A stretch of DNA of 64,000 bases from Phaeodactylum tricornutum CCAP 1055/1 (taxonomy: Eukaryota; Bacillariophyta; Bacillariophyceae; Surirellales; Neidiaceae), in NCBI RefSeq assembly GCF_000150955.2, contig NC_011677.1, positions 372,001-436,000 on the forward strand. Direction: 5' to 3'. This document shows, piece after piece, positions 21,190 through 30,767 of this stretch. The stretch's first letter is position 1; every line of letters starts with the position of its first letter. The notes below the pieces were generated by a model that saw nothing but the letters and a program-made list of their open reading frames with translations, was not told where the DNA came from and ran no database searches. The position numbers and the translations under genes were made by a program.

Positions 21190-21813
21190 CTAGGGATTCA
21201 TCGAGAGGTTTTTTTTGTTGTTCTTGCGCTTGCCGAAATTGCTAAACTTGTTTTCCGATCGTCCAAAGACAGACTTGTTCTGGTACTTGTCTTGCAAGTG
21301 TGGCGGAATCTCGTACCCAATGGCCGCTGTCGACTTGGTTACAACGTTCAGCAAGAAAAACGCCAAAAGCGGAGATAAGTCCAAACCAAAGATTGGCGGA
21401 ATAATTCCTCGAAAAATATTAAGGTACGGATCCGTAATGGCGTACACCGGTTGCAAAAGAGCCACCCCCTGCGCTTGAGGGAACCAACTCAGTAGAATGC
21501 GGGCCGTAATAACAATATTATAAATACTCAAAAAGTTGAGAAAGCCGCCAACGAAGACTTGCTCGGCAACTCCGTATCCTGGAATCGCCATAGCCGCGTT
21601 GGAAGTAGTTGAGCGCCGCTCGCGCAGCACACGACGGAGTTCGGCGCGGCTACTGCTACTGCGATCCATCTTCTTGGACGCCAATGGACTCGCGAAGGAA
21701 CGCACACTCCTCGTGGACTGCGCGCCGTACGGCAAAAATACGGAAGCGCTCACACCATTCCATGTCGCGAGGCAGACAATTAAAAGCGTAAGAATGGGCA
21801 AGGAAGACTTCAT
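21190..21813 (-). CDS. plastid YGGT/YlmG family membrane protein
   Basis: A single exon of 207 residues from ATG 21813; another in-frame ATG at 21903 would add 30 residues and hide the signal peptide. Residues 1-22 form a signal peptide ending in SAS-VFLP, close to the diatom plastid cleavage motif. A Ser/Arg-rich transit-like stretch follows. The mature part has two hydrophobic segments typical of YGGT: FLSIYNIVITARILLSWFP and, after DPYLNIFRGIIPP, LDLSPLLAFFLLN. Plant and cyanobacterial YlmG proteins act in thylakoid or nucleoid organisation and cytochrome assembly. The C-terminus is long and Lys/Asn-rich. Family and plastid location are fairly sure, the exact role is not. Confidence 0.85.
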   Translation of the reverse strand: MKSSLPILTLLIVCLATWNGVSASVFLPYGAQSTRSVRSFASPLASKKMDRSSSSRAELRRVLRERRSTTSNAAMAIPGYGVAEQVFVGGFLNFLSIYNIVITARILLSWFPQAQGVALLQPVYAITDPYLNIFRGIIPPIFGLDLSPLLAFFLLNVVTKSTAAIGYEIPPHLQDKYQNKSVFGRSENKFSNFGKRKNNKKNLSMNP

Positions 21814-22617
21814 GTTGAGGGTTGTGGCAAGAGAAAGGGGCGTCCCTTTGAATGTTTGTCTTTTCAGATCCTTTTGGAGCTCACTCTGCGTGAGCCAGCT
21901 CATGGTAGCTGCTAGCCTGAGAAGGATTTTGCCGGTAGGAACCCAAAGCCATCTTGGCCGATTGGTTCGTGACGTTCACGGTGACGTGTTACTAATGGAA
22001 AGCATGAATCTTGTAAAGCACAGCAGGCTTTATACGATCAACCTCACAGCAAGTCTTTCCCAAAGAAGAGGCTTGGCTATGTCACTTGTTTCCATGGCCT
22101 ACTACACTCGATTTTGCCGTACTAAAACAGAGGAGAAAGACAGAGCATTAAGGTTTTAACTGTAAATAGTATTGGCTGTCAACAGTTTATTTTACTACCT
22201 TAAATTCATATCCGCGCGACTTCTCCCGACTACCATTCGGCGCCAACGAAATCTTGTGACTGCTTGCCTTTCGGGGTTAGGCTGGGATGCCTTTCTATTT
22301 TTCTGCATCAGCCTCTATATTGATAGTGCTTTATTCATAAGAAGGACTTGCTGTTAGACATTTGCAGGTTTTACAAAAGAATAGGTAAGCGGCTAGAGGA
22401 ATAGGAAGTAGTCCACGAGACATGGACGCAGGAAACTGTGACTTATTTGTGTCACGAATACAACACGAACTGTAAATACGTAGACCGAAGATTTTCGGGT
22501 GTTCGAAATTTGCCGAAACGAAGTCGTTCGCCACACAATCCAGCATTGCAGCCAATCGCCACGCAAAGAGTAAAGGAGTACCTTGTGAATCCAACACCAT
22601 TTCATACAATCAAATAA
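21814..22617. other. intergenic between divergent genes
   Basis: No convincing gene. TAACTGTAA at 22157-22165 and a GAACTGTAA near-match at 22467-22475, about 150 bp before the SDHAF3 start. Confidence 0.45.
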
Positions 22618-23010
22618 ATGACGTCCCGCCCACTTTCTCTCTATCGGTCGCTGCTGAGAGCGCATAAGAAATATCTGCCAACGGAAATGCAGCAGCTTGG
22701 TGACGCTTACGTCAAGTCGGAATTTAAACTGCACAAAGCGGCAAAAACTGAGCAAGTCGAGCGCTTTTTTCTAGAATGGGAAAAGTATTTGGACCAGATT
22801 CTCATGACGGCACGGGCACAAGAATCAAGATCGCTAGGGTCCATTGACGACAAAATGGGGCCAGAGAAGACCGGCGGACAACAGAGTCGGCTTTTCGCTT
22901 TCGGTAGCAACTTGTCTCCCGACGTAGAACTATCTGAGGAGCAAATTAAACAGCTTGAAAAGCTAAGAGCGGAGGCTCTAAATGAGGACGTCAGCAAAAG
23001 CGCGCGTTAG
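22618..23010 (+). CDS. SDHAF3: succinate dehydrogenase assembly factor 3 (ACN9/LYR family)
   Basis: A single exon of 130 residues, the usual length of the family. It opens with LSLYRSLLRAHKKYLP, the LYR motif, followed by MQQLGDAYVKSEFKLHK and FFLEWEKYLDQI, which match SDHAF3/ACN9 closely. The mitochondrial factor helps mature the iron-sulfur subunit of complex II. A mainly Glu/Lys-rich tail follows the core. It ends 28 bp from the stop of the convergent BRCT gene. Confidence 0.9.
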   Translation: MTSRPLSLYRSLLRAHKKYLPTEMQQLGDAYVKSEFKLHKAAKTEQVERFFLEWEKYLDQILMTARAQESRSLGSIDDKMGPEKTGGQQSRLFAFGSNLSPDVELSEEQIKQLEKLRAEALNEDVSKSAR

Positions 23011-23038
23011 TAGTGACTACTTTATGTATACTGGGAGA

Positions 23039-24665
23039 CTACGCGTCCTTTGTACAAGAAGTATCTACCACTGGTGCCGAACGAAAGCGTTCCTCGCATC
23101 CATTCGCAGATTTGGAAGCTCCATTGTACCCGTACTGCATCACATGATAAAGCCATTCTACTGTAACAACGTGGATTTTCCACTCGATAGCTTTACCATA
23201 CTTCGGACCAGAAGGTTCCCTGCAAATCAAATGTGTTGTATGTGTCCGCATCGAATCGTCGTAGGTCGCCCCGGAAAGGTTGATCAACTGTACCAATCCA
23301 GTGCGCTGCGAGCCGCTAAATCCTGTCACAGAAATCCGGAGAACTTGGTCGTGTTCGATTGTCTTCGCAGGGGCTTTTATCAACCGGCACATGGGCCAAA
23401 ATTGTGGAGCGAATAGAATGGTATCGCGCTGCACCCTGACAATCTTTTGCTCTGCGATACTCGTAAGAAACCATATTGGCGATGCCAAAACTAGTTCACA
23501 TAGGTCGTTACGTTTGACTTGAGCCAGGAGTGGATGAATCGAAAGATGCGTCTCATCGAAGCCACCCCAGCAAATGACATAACATCGACGCTGCTGGCTT
23601 CCCTTAGCTCGGTCTGTCTTGATCGCCTCCACCAACTTCAGCGACAGCATCTGTCCACCGTGCTGCTGAATGGACAATTCCAATTTGTCTGAATCAAAGT
23701 CGACAGCCCAAGGCGGAGGAGAAACTCGTAACAGTGCAAAAGCGCAACCACGAAAGATGGATGCGGTCTTTCTGTCTATTATTTCCGATAATGCTTCCTT
23801 TGACGTAACCGGAGTAGAGCTCTTCTGTTTTGATTCGTACCGCGGCTCAAACTCCGATGGCTTGGCTAACTGGGAGCCATTTCGCCAGGACGCAAGAATC
23901 CACCACGGCGACACGAAAACAGGAGAGCCTCGATTTTGCGCCGTCAAGGTGCGCGCTGCGTCTCTGTTGGATACAACAGAGCTTGATTAGTAGAGAAAGG
24001 AAACTACTTCTACCAACTAGAGAGACAATCATCCTGACAGTGAAAACATACCGAAAAGAGTCGTCGCAGCTGTCGTTCACAATCACGTGTGATATGGAAT
24101 CATTGAACTCCCAACAAACAGTTCCCATACCCCGCCGAATAATCCGACCAACTTTTAAAAGCAGCTCCGAATGTTCCTGAAAGTCTAAAAGGTAAAACAG
24201 GGAGCCGATAAATATGTCGCTGGGAAAATTATTTAGCGAACCCAACAGTAGCCGATCCAATGCCTCGGGCAATGAATCGCTCGTAGAGACAACGACCTCT
24301 TTCGTCGTCATGTTCACCGGCAAATCCAAGCTGTACTTTAGCTCGTCGATAAGTGCTCTATTGCCGAAACAAGATTCTAGCCAAGCCGGTTGTACAATCC
24401 GAATGGAACTTGTCGTCTTTGCCGTTTCATACTTGGCGCCGACCGGGTCCACCGCAATCAAATGAGTATTCTTCGATACATCCAGGTCTCGTGTATATAT
24501 ACCTCCCAAGTCGACGATCATTTCGTGATATTGGTCTTTCTCCTCGGGATCGATCCCCGTCAAGCAGATGACCGCGCCCTTGAGCGGACCCGACGAACGA
24601 TCACTCTTCACGGGAGCGACGTTGGATCGGAGCCGCTTCCTGGATTGCCCGCTGACGGCAAACAT
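23039..24665 (-). CDS. multi-BRCT protein, TopBP1/Dpb11-like
   Basis: Exon 1 is 24052-24665 and exon 2 is 23039-23963. The 88-bp intron (gtatgt...ccaacag) is in phase 2, giving 512 residues. At least three BRCT-like units are visible. The first is near residues 20-110 (GAVICLTGIDPEEK, VDLGGIYTRDL, NTHLIAVD, IRIVQPAWLESC). The second crosses the splice site (RRGMGTVCWE, SHVIVND, then VFVSPWWILASW). A C-terminal one (RISVTGFSGSQR, LINLSGATYDD, TTHLICREP, VVTVEWLYHVM) is well preserved. BRCT arrays bind phosphoproteins in DNA replication and checkpoint signalling. The SGPKYGKAIEW pattern resembles TopBP1/Rad4. The start at 24665 is the first ATG before the first unit. Confidence 0.75.
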
Positions 24666-25770
24666 GAAACGGAGCTCCAAGTAAGAGAACCAAGCGGAAA
24701 CGAACTGTAACGAAGATCCTCCAATGATGAAATCAAAATTCAGAATGGCATGCAAAGCAGCATCGATCCAAGCGAGAGAAGGAGAATGCCGAACGTTGGT
24801 CAAGGGCGCGCCAAGGTTGGGATCCCTTACCCCTCATGTTGATCGAAATGAAATCAGCTTGGCGTCCCGGGATCGACAAAATGGGTGCTTGTGCTTTCCT
24901 TGCCCCGAAAACACGAGTCTCTGATGTTGTCGTATGCAGGTATGGAAGCCGATGATGTCATATCCAATAGGCGTCGATGACGTTTGAAACCCGGATTCCA
25001 ATTTGGAACGGACGGATCGCCAAAAATCCCAACAACACACACGACTTGGAATAAAAGCTCCAGTATTACTTCAACAAGGAACAGCCGAACAGATGCTACT
25101 CTCGTACTCCAAGAAGACAAATGACCCTGGATCGCTACTCCGCGAAAGAAAAAAAAGATGTTCCTAGTATAGTACGAACGAGACCAATACCAATAACCCT
25201 GGCTCGCTACCATGAAAGACTGATTCTCCTTCTCAGTTTGAGGAGTTGGCATCCTCGAAATCCGTGACTCGTGGTATTGTCGACGAAAACGGTATGCAGC
25301 CAGTTCGGATCCAAAAATCGGATCATGACGCGCCTTGTCTAGTTGTCTAAAGACTGGTTTGATCGTGCCTATTATACTCAGTTCCGAATTCCGAATACTA
25401 ACATAAAGCACTTTTTGGTGAGATATATCCGACCTCGACAACTGGTAGTTGAAAATCCTAACATTAGTCTACCTCGAGAAATCTTCTCTGTCATGTCAGC
25501 GAAGCCAGAACCATTTGATTCTAGGAATGGGGACTAGAGTAGAAAACTGGTTGCGCTAAAGTGGTATCTACTATACTACCAATAAAGTTTTCACAAATTT
25601 GTAATGGTCTATAGTTGTAAATTAGTAAAATCGGCGTGTGGTGTAATAGCAAGAAGGGATCCGATCGCCTTCCGTCATCGGAAGGACATATATCGTTTGC
25701 CTCGTCAACTGGAAAAACAGGCATACAGGTAGTTAAGCAGGAAACAATGGCAACGCGCATTTTGTGCAAT
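24666..25770. other. intergenic region
   Basis: About 1.1 kb. The open frames here lack ATG starts or recognisable domains, so none is called. GAACTGTAA at 24702-24710 (RC TTACAGTTC) is 37 bp upstream of the BRCT gene start. Confidence 0.4.
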
Positions 25771-26733
25771 CTACGCGGCGCTTGCACCGATAGCGCTTTC
25801 CACGATAGGTCGAAGTAGCAACAAAATAAAAGCCGCCATGACGGCCATCGTCCAGGCGACATTTTTCTTGCCACCACCCAAACTCCAAGCAGCCCTCGCA
25901 ACCTTTGTTGCGCCGGCTGTCACATTCTTCGTCAAGAATGCTGTAACAGTACGAATACGAAGAGTCTGTTGCCTGGCTAGTACGTTCCGTTGGATTGAAA
26001 CAAGACGCAAAACCGCAGTGAGCGGAGCAAACAGAGCGCTCAACTCCCAATTCAGAGCTAAGCGGCTCTCAAGAACAGCATCAATGGCCCGTTCTGTGCA
26101 AGCAGCACTAGGTGTAGGCACTTCTTGACGCTCCGCTTCGTATCCAGCTGCATGCTTTTGAAGTAACCGCTGACTCGCCAACCCAGCAACACCCAAAACG
26201 TAGAGAGCGTTATCATGCTGTTGATCACTGATGTTTCCGATATCCTCTTGACCACCTTGGAGCCACTTTAAAGCCGAGAACTTGGGAGCTGGGGTGGGGG
26301 TGATCTCCTCGTCGTGGATCTGATGGTAACGTCGGTCAAGAAACTCGAGGTACTCATCCACTTTTTCTGATGTTTGATCGACCGTTGGAGGACTCGAAGG
26401 CAGAAAGGCTTTCCACCAACGAGACGTGTGCTGCTGAAATGCTACATCTGTCTTTGAGTTTTTAAGCTGCTGTGTTGAACCGACTCCACCGGTATCACCG
26501 TCGCGATACTGCAAACGGAACGTCCTTCCGCGTTTGCATATTGTGTTCTCCCAGTCGGCGTAGAACCCAGTAGGACTGGTACGTACAGGTGACGTAGATT
26601 GAGGCGCGAAAGCCAAAGTACTCGAGAAACCTGAACACAAGACAGCGAGTAGCATCGGAGACGATAGAAATCTCCATGGAGAAAGCTTAGGAACTAAAGA
26701 GTTGCGATATTGTTTTCGGCTGTTTGCGCTCAT
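25771..26733 (-). CDS. unknown plastid-targeted membrane protein
   Basis: A single exon. From ATG 26733 it encodes 320 residues that begin with a basic stretch and a signal peptide (SSPMLLAVLCSGFSSTLA) cut before FAPQ, the classic diatom plastid motif. An in-frame ATG at 26847 would add 38 residues and weaken this signal. The middle is soluble with a Trp-rich patch (SRWWKAFLP) and a helical region around ERAIDAVLESRLALNWELSA. One C-terminal membrane helix ends the protein (VAWTMAVMAAFILLLLRPIV). I recognise no family; it may be diatom-specific. Location in a plastid envelope or thylakoid membrane is an inference. Confidence 0.65.
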   Translation of the reverse strand: MSANSRKQYRNSLVPKLSPWRFLSSPMLLAVLCSGFSSTLAFAPQSTSPVRTSPTGFYADWENTICKRGRTFRLQYRDGDTGGVGSTQQLKNSKTDVAFQQHTSRWWKAFLPSSPPTVDQTSEKVDEYLEFLDRRYHQIHDEEITPTPAPKFSALKWLQGGQEDIGNISDQQHDNALYVLGVAGLASQRLLQKHAAGYEAERQEVPTPSAACTERAIDAVLESRLALNWELSALFAPLTAVLRLVSIQRNVLARQQTLRIRTVTAFLTKNVTAGATKVARAAWSLGGGKKNVAWTMAVMAAFILLLLRPIVESAIGASAA

Positions 26734-27903
26734 TGTAGGGTGCAGTAAAAATTTTGAGGATTTATGAATTGTGATCGAAATCATTTCCATTGCGATTTCG
26801 ACGAGAATTCCGCCAAGCGGAAATAAGGCGAGCCAAGCGGCATTCATTTCACTGTCAATCGCATCTGTAGATCCGGGTTTGAGACCAGCGGCGTCAATAA
26901 CGGGGCTGCTTCAACAGTTCAGGACTCAAGCTTGTTCACGATAGTATATGCCAATTTTATAGCTAAATCGTCACCGACAGCTTTTTCGACCACGTCAGCT
27001 TAGACGACACGTTCATCCGGGTTTACTGTTAGACTTTTTTTCCAGTAGTCGATCTCGTGAAGCTTCCAGATGCCGAAAACCAGAATTCAGTATCAGTAAT
27101 GAACCAATCAAAATGTGAAAAAATAGAATTCTGATACTTGCAGTTAGTCACGGAGAATAGGTAGTACTCATCACAGGCGATCTAATGTAATTCTCGATCT
27201 GGTTGGGCCTGGATGCAAACAGGAGAATCAGAGACTCCGAATAAATTTAAATCATGTGTTGAAAAATTTGTGATGGCCAAATCTTATTTTCGTCCATGAC
27301 CTATGAGGACTTGAAATACGGGAGCAAATTTTTTTGACAGATCCATTAATCCTCGGCATGTCTTACATCCGAATCTTCCATCACTGATAGCTCTGACAAC
27401 TAACATTTCTGGCTGCAATGAATATTAGTAGACGTTGAACATCATTCAAACATGAGCCAGTAGGGATGTTATTCACAGTCATCAGGAACTCGAAATCGTG
27501 GTGCGGTCTGGAATATGTTCGTTGTGTGCTGCGGGAAACCCGATTTGTTGAAATGGGAGGGGAGGGGGACTCTATCAGAGAGCGAGTTTTAGAGATATTT
27601 CTACCCCTGGAAGTAACATTAAATTTGTTTCTCTCATAAAACCCGAACGTTGATCCCTCGATTTTGCTGTGCGTTACAGGCGATGCGGGCTGGACTGCTG
27701 ACCGACGCCATAATTCGTGTATCTACTGAACTGGATTCACATTCATAGCAACCTCGCCCTCCGTACTTGATGGTCGAAACGAAACCAAACTACGATAGTG
27801 AACCAAACAGAGCCTGTATTCCAGCCTATCCCGATCTTGAATCAAATCGGACTGTACCCTGATCCGGCATGAGCGACCGTTTTGCGCAGGGTCCTTAAGT
27901 CAC
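26734..27903. other. intergenic region
   Basis: About 1.17 kb with no gene. TTACTGTTA at 27023-27031. A weak inverted repeat around 27077-27145 (CTGATAC/GTATCAG arms). A purine-rich tract near 27555-27575. Confidence 0.45.
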
Positions 27904-29085
27904 CTACAAATTTGATGAAATCTTTGTCTTGGTGACGGGGATTTCCCATTCATATTCGAGAGGTAAAAAGTACGATTCTACAATTTGCTCCGTCACTTCA
28001 GCTAACGTTGCTGGTTGCCATTGTGGGTTGCGGTCCTTGTCGACTAGTGCAGCGCGTATGCCGTCATGAAAATCACTGCCAATCCGCATACAGGCCTGCG
28101 ACATACGGAACTCCATACACAAGTCATCGCCGATCCTCGACATATCCTTACCTCGTCGCAATCCTTCCAGTGTAACTTTGAGGCTCGTTGGTGACATTGT
28201 GTTTAGTATGCCAGCTGTTTTCCTGCCGAAATCAGAATTTAAATTTTCCAAACTTTCGACAACATCCTCAACTCCTTTTGATCGATCCGAAAGAATCCCG
28301 AATACTTTGTCTATGGCTGGCCGCTCTTGTGCGAGATATGAATCGTGCGGATCCATCGGTGGCTGTTCGTGGAAAGACATAAGCACGGGCGCGGCAAAGT
28401 CTTCCGCTCTTTCTGTTGGTTTAAAGCTTTTAGAAGCCGTGCTAAGAGCGGATTCCAAATCATCCAATCTCGCAGACGGTATATAGTGAGTAGCAATACC
28501 TGTGTAAAGTAGATCTGCCGCTTCTAGCCGATGTCCCGTCAAGGCCATATAAGTAGCCACACTATGCGGCAACATCTTTGGCATCCAAAACATACTCCCA
28601 ACGTCCGGAAAGAGACCTATGTTCGTTTCAGGCATGGCAAGAATGGTATTCTCTGTGGCAATGCGGTACTTGCCATGAACCGAGATCCCAACCCCACCAC
28701 CCATGACGATTCCATCCCACAAGCTGATTTGTGGTTTCGTAGCTGTCGCCATCATGTGATTTACAACATATTCTTGTCGAAAGAATTCGGCCGAATCAAG
28801 GCCAGGCTTGCCTTGTCCCAACACACTAGAGTCTTGCTCTTCTAAGCACGACCGATAGACCCGTTTGACGTCTCCCCCGGCGCAAAATGCTTTAGTTTTC
28901 ATACCCGTTGTGTTGCTCTTGACCAGCAAAGCGCCGACCGAATCATCGGCGTAGCATTCTTTCAGAATGTCTTGGAAAAAGTGCATCATGTCGAGCGAGA
29001 GTGCATGCAAGGCTTTTGGATTGTTGAGCGTCAACACGAAGAGATTCGCAGTGCGAGAGGGTAAAACTTTAGTCGTAAATCGCAT
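27904..29085 (-). CDS. 3-hydroxyisobutyryl-CoA hydrolase (enoyl-CoA hydratase family)
   Basis: A single exon, 393 residues from ATG 29085. The frame stays open upstream but only to a GTG. The crotonase fold is clear: FVLTLNNPKALHALSLDM, the oxyanion-hole stretch TKAFCAGGDVK, DGIVMGGGVGISVHGKYR, and the hydrolase-specific MPETNIGLFPDVGSMFW with the catalytic Glu and Asp. Length and the C-terminal region (SPTSLKVTLEGL) fit HIBCH/CHY1, which frees 3-hydroxyisobutyrate in valine breakdown. From this start no mitochondrial presequence is seen. The final residues SNL are at best a weak peroxisomal signal. Location is open. Confidence 0.87.
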   Translation of the reverse strand: MRFTTKVLPSRTANLFVLTLNNPKALHALSLDMMHFFQDILKECYADDSVGALLVKSNTTGMKTKAFCAGGDVKRVYRSCLEEQDSSVLGQGKPGLDSAEFFRQEYVVNHMMATATKPQISLWDGIVMGGGVGISVHGKYRIATENTILAMPETNIGLFPDVGSMFWMPKMLPHSVATYMALTGHRLEAADLLYTGIATHYIPSARLDDLESALSTASKSFKPTERAEDFAAPVLMSFHEQPPMDPHDSYLAQERPAIDKVFGILSDRSKGVEDVVESLENLNSDFGRKTAGILNTMSPTSLKVTLEGLRRGKDMSRIGDDLCMEFRMSQACMRIGSDFHDGIRAALVDKDRNPQWQPATLAEVTEQIVESYFLPLEYEWEIPVTKTKISSNL

Positions 29086-29467
29086 TGTATCGACATAAAG
29101 GACAGCAGTTATTAATGTGGGTAGCGTTTGATGCACAAGCTGCGTTACACCTGATGGTATCTGATCAAGTAAAGGATTAAATGGATCTTTCACAGTCAGT
29201 TCGTGTTGTCGGAAATTCGTTTCTCGTCGAAAACACAGAAGCACAGGTACCTAGAGCCTATTGTAGCGGAAAATACCTCACACAAGCAGCCTGTCTGTCT
29301 GTCGAAATGGAATGCCATTTACCAGTACTGTGTAGTGAGCGGAAGCTTTTCATCGTGTTCCCCACCAACCATGCGATGCTTTGGTTTTGCGATAGGAAAC
29401 AAATCTCTTGCGAAATGTTCAAGACAAACTTGTATGCATAAAATCCTTGAAAATAATCCAATACACC
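29086..29467. other. shared divergent promoter region
   Basis: Lies between HIBCH-like (minus) and the RRM gene (plus). The motif match at 29190-29198 is the only regulatory-looking element seen, with a short CTGT repeat near 29290-29300. Confidence 0.45.
29190..29198. promoter_or_regulatory. TCACAGTCA motif in the divergent promoter
   Basis: TNACWGTNA match 105 bp upstream of ATG 29085. It argues for that start rather than the GTG at 29244, which lies beyond the motif. Confidence 0.38.
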
Positions 29468-30649
29468 ATGTCCTTGTTGAATACTATTTTCGGCAAAAAC
29501 GCCGAGAAGAAATCGGAACAAGTGTCGGTATTTGAAACGAAAGTATCCGTTCCAGAACCGAAGCCGTTGCCTCCATCAAAAATACCAAAAGAAAAACCGC
29601 CTTTGACGCCAACTGCTACTGGCGATGGGAGTACGAAGAAACGAAAGCGCAAGGAAACGAAAGTTGAGTTTACTTTGAAAGAGCCCCTCGAGGGTCCTAC
29701 GGTAGAAAAGCCCTCAGAAGAATCCAAACAAGCGGAAGAACGAACGGTTTTCGTCGGTAACCTACCGACCCAATACAATCGCAAAAGCCTAGCCAAACTC
29801 TTTAAAGACTGCGGCAAAGTAGAGAGTTCACGCATCCGGTCGCTTGCCGTGACGGGAGTGAAGCTACCACAAGAAAATGCAGGCAATCAAAAGTTGGTTA
29901 AGAAGGTTTGCGCCAACACCTCCCAAGTCGACACTAAGGCAAAATCTTCCGTTCAGGGGTACGTTGTCTTCGTGAATAAAGATGCGATTGAAAAAGCCTT
30001 GGTGCTGAACAATACAGAAGTGAAGGACGAAAGGACCGGTACAACACGTCGGATTCGCGTCGACCACGCAAATGCTGAATACGACGCTGCACGTTCCATT
30101 TTTGTGGGAAATCTCCCGTACACTGCTGACGAAGACTCTTTGGCAGAACATTTCTGCGAAGGCTGTGGTTTGAATGTAGACGACATTCAGGGAGTTCGAA
30201 TTGTACGTGACAAGGAGACCTTTCAATGCAAAGGCTTCGGTTACGTGTTGTTTAGTGATCAAAGCATGGTAACATTGGCCTTGCAGCGTATGTCGGGAAG
30301 TTTATATGCAAAACGTGAACTTCGAGTGATGGTTTGTGGACGGCGCTTCAAAGGTAAGAAGGGAGATGCAATGCCGAAGGAAAACAAAAAGCGTAGCTTT
30401 GAAGGACGACGAGCTTCGGCACCAGTATCACCGGCTGCATCCGTAGGCGCCTTGCGACGCATAATCAAAAAGCAAGTTTCCGAGGCCCCGACCAAGAAGC
30501 GCAGAGCTCGTGGGGAAAAGACCAGTGAAAAACCGACGGCGCGCAAAGCGGGAGTCAGTCGAAGAGCCGCTGTAGAAGCGAAGGTCGAGAAGCGTGTCAA
30601 GAAGTTACAGAAACGTGCTGCCAAAGGAATGGGAAAGAAGAAGATGTAG
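29468..30649 (+). CDS. nucleolar RNA-binding protein, two RRMs (Nop12/RBM34-like)
   Basis: A single exon of 393 residues from ATG 29468. A Lys/Pro-rich N-terminus (SIP and KKRKRKETK patches) precedes RRM1 at about 95-205 (RTVFVGNLPTQYNRKSL ... GYVVFVNKDAIEKAL), which carries an insert of about 35 residues as in Nop12/RBM34. RRM2 follows at about 215-300 (SIFVGNLPYTADEDSL ... CKGFGYVLF). The tail is extremely basic (KKRRARGEK, RVKKLQKRA, GKKKM), as in nucleolar proteins. The family takes part in pre-60S rRNA processing. It ends 118 bp from the convergent ligase gene. Confidence 0.85.
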   Translation: MSLLNTIFGKNAEKKSEQVSVFETKVSVPEPKPLPPSKIPKEKPPLTPTATGDGSTKKRKRKETKVEFTLKEPLEGPTVEKPSEESKQAEERTVFVGNLPTQYNRKSLAKLFKDCGKVESSRIRSLAVTGVKLPQENAGNQKLVKKVCANTSQVDTKAKSSVQGYVVFVNKDAIEKALVLNNTEVKDERTGTTRRIRVDHANAEYDAARSIFVGNLPYTADEDSLAEHFCEGCGLNVDDIQGVRIVRDKETFQCKGFGYVLFSDQSMVTLALQRMSGSLYAKRELRVMVCGRRFKGKKGDAMPKENKKRSFEGRRASAPVSPAASVGALRRIIKKQVSEAPTKKRRARGEKTSEKPTARKAGVSRRAAVEAKVEKRVKKLQKRAAKGMGKKKM

Positions 30650-30767
30650 GTGGACTGGCGTATTGATTGGCAACAGAAATCTATCTTTTAAAATCTATTT
30701 CTCTCTCTAGACCTGAATACTTATTTTGTTGAAAGCAAAGTCTGCTGCTCTCGATTGGATTGTAATG

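Noticed and set aside
24854-25441. A 195-codon minus-strand frame
   Set aside because: It starts only with a non-ATG codon and has no domain; the sequence is irregular and likely non-coding.
27070-27145. Imperfect inverted repeat
   Set aside because: Arms of 7-8 bp are too short to support a hairpin RNA or transposon end.
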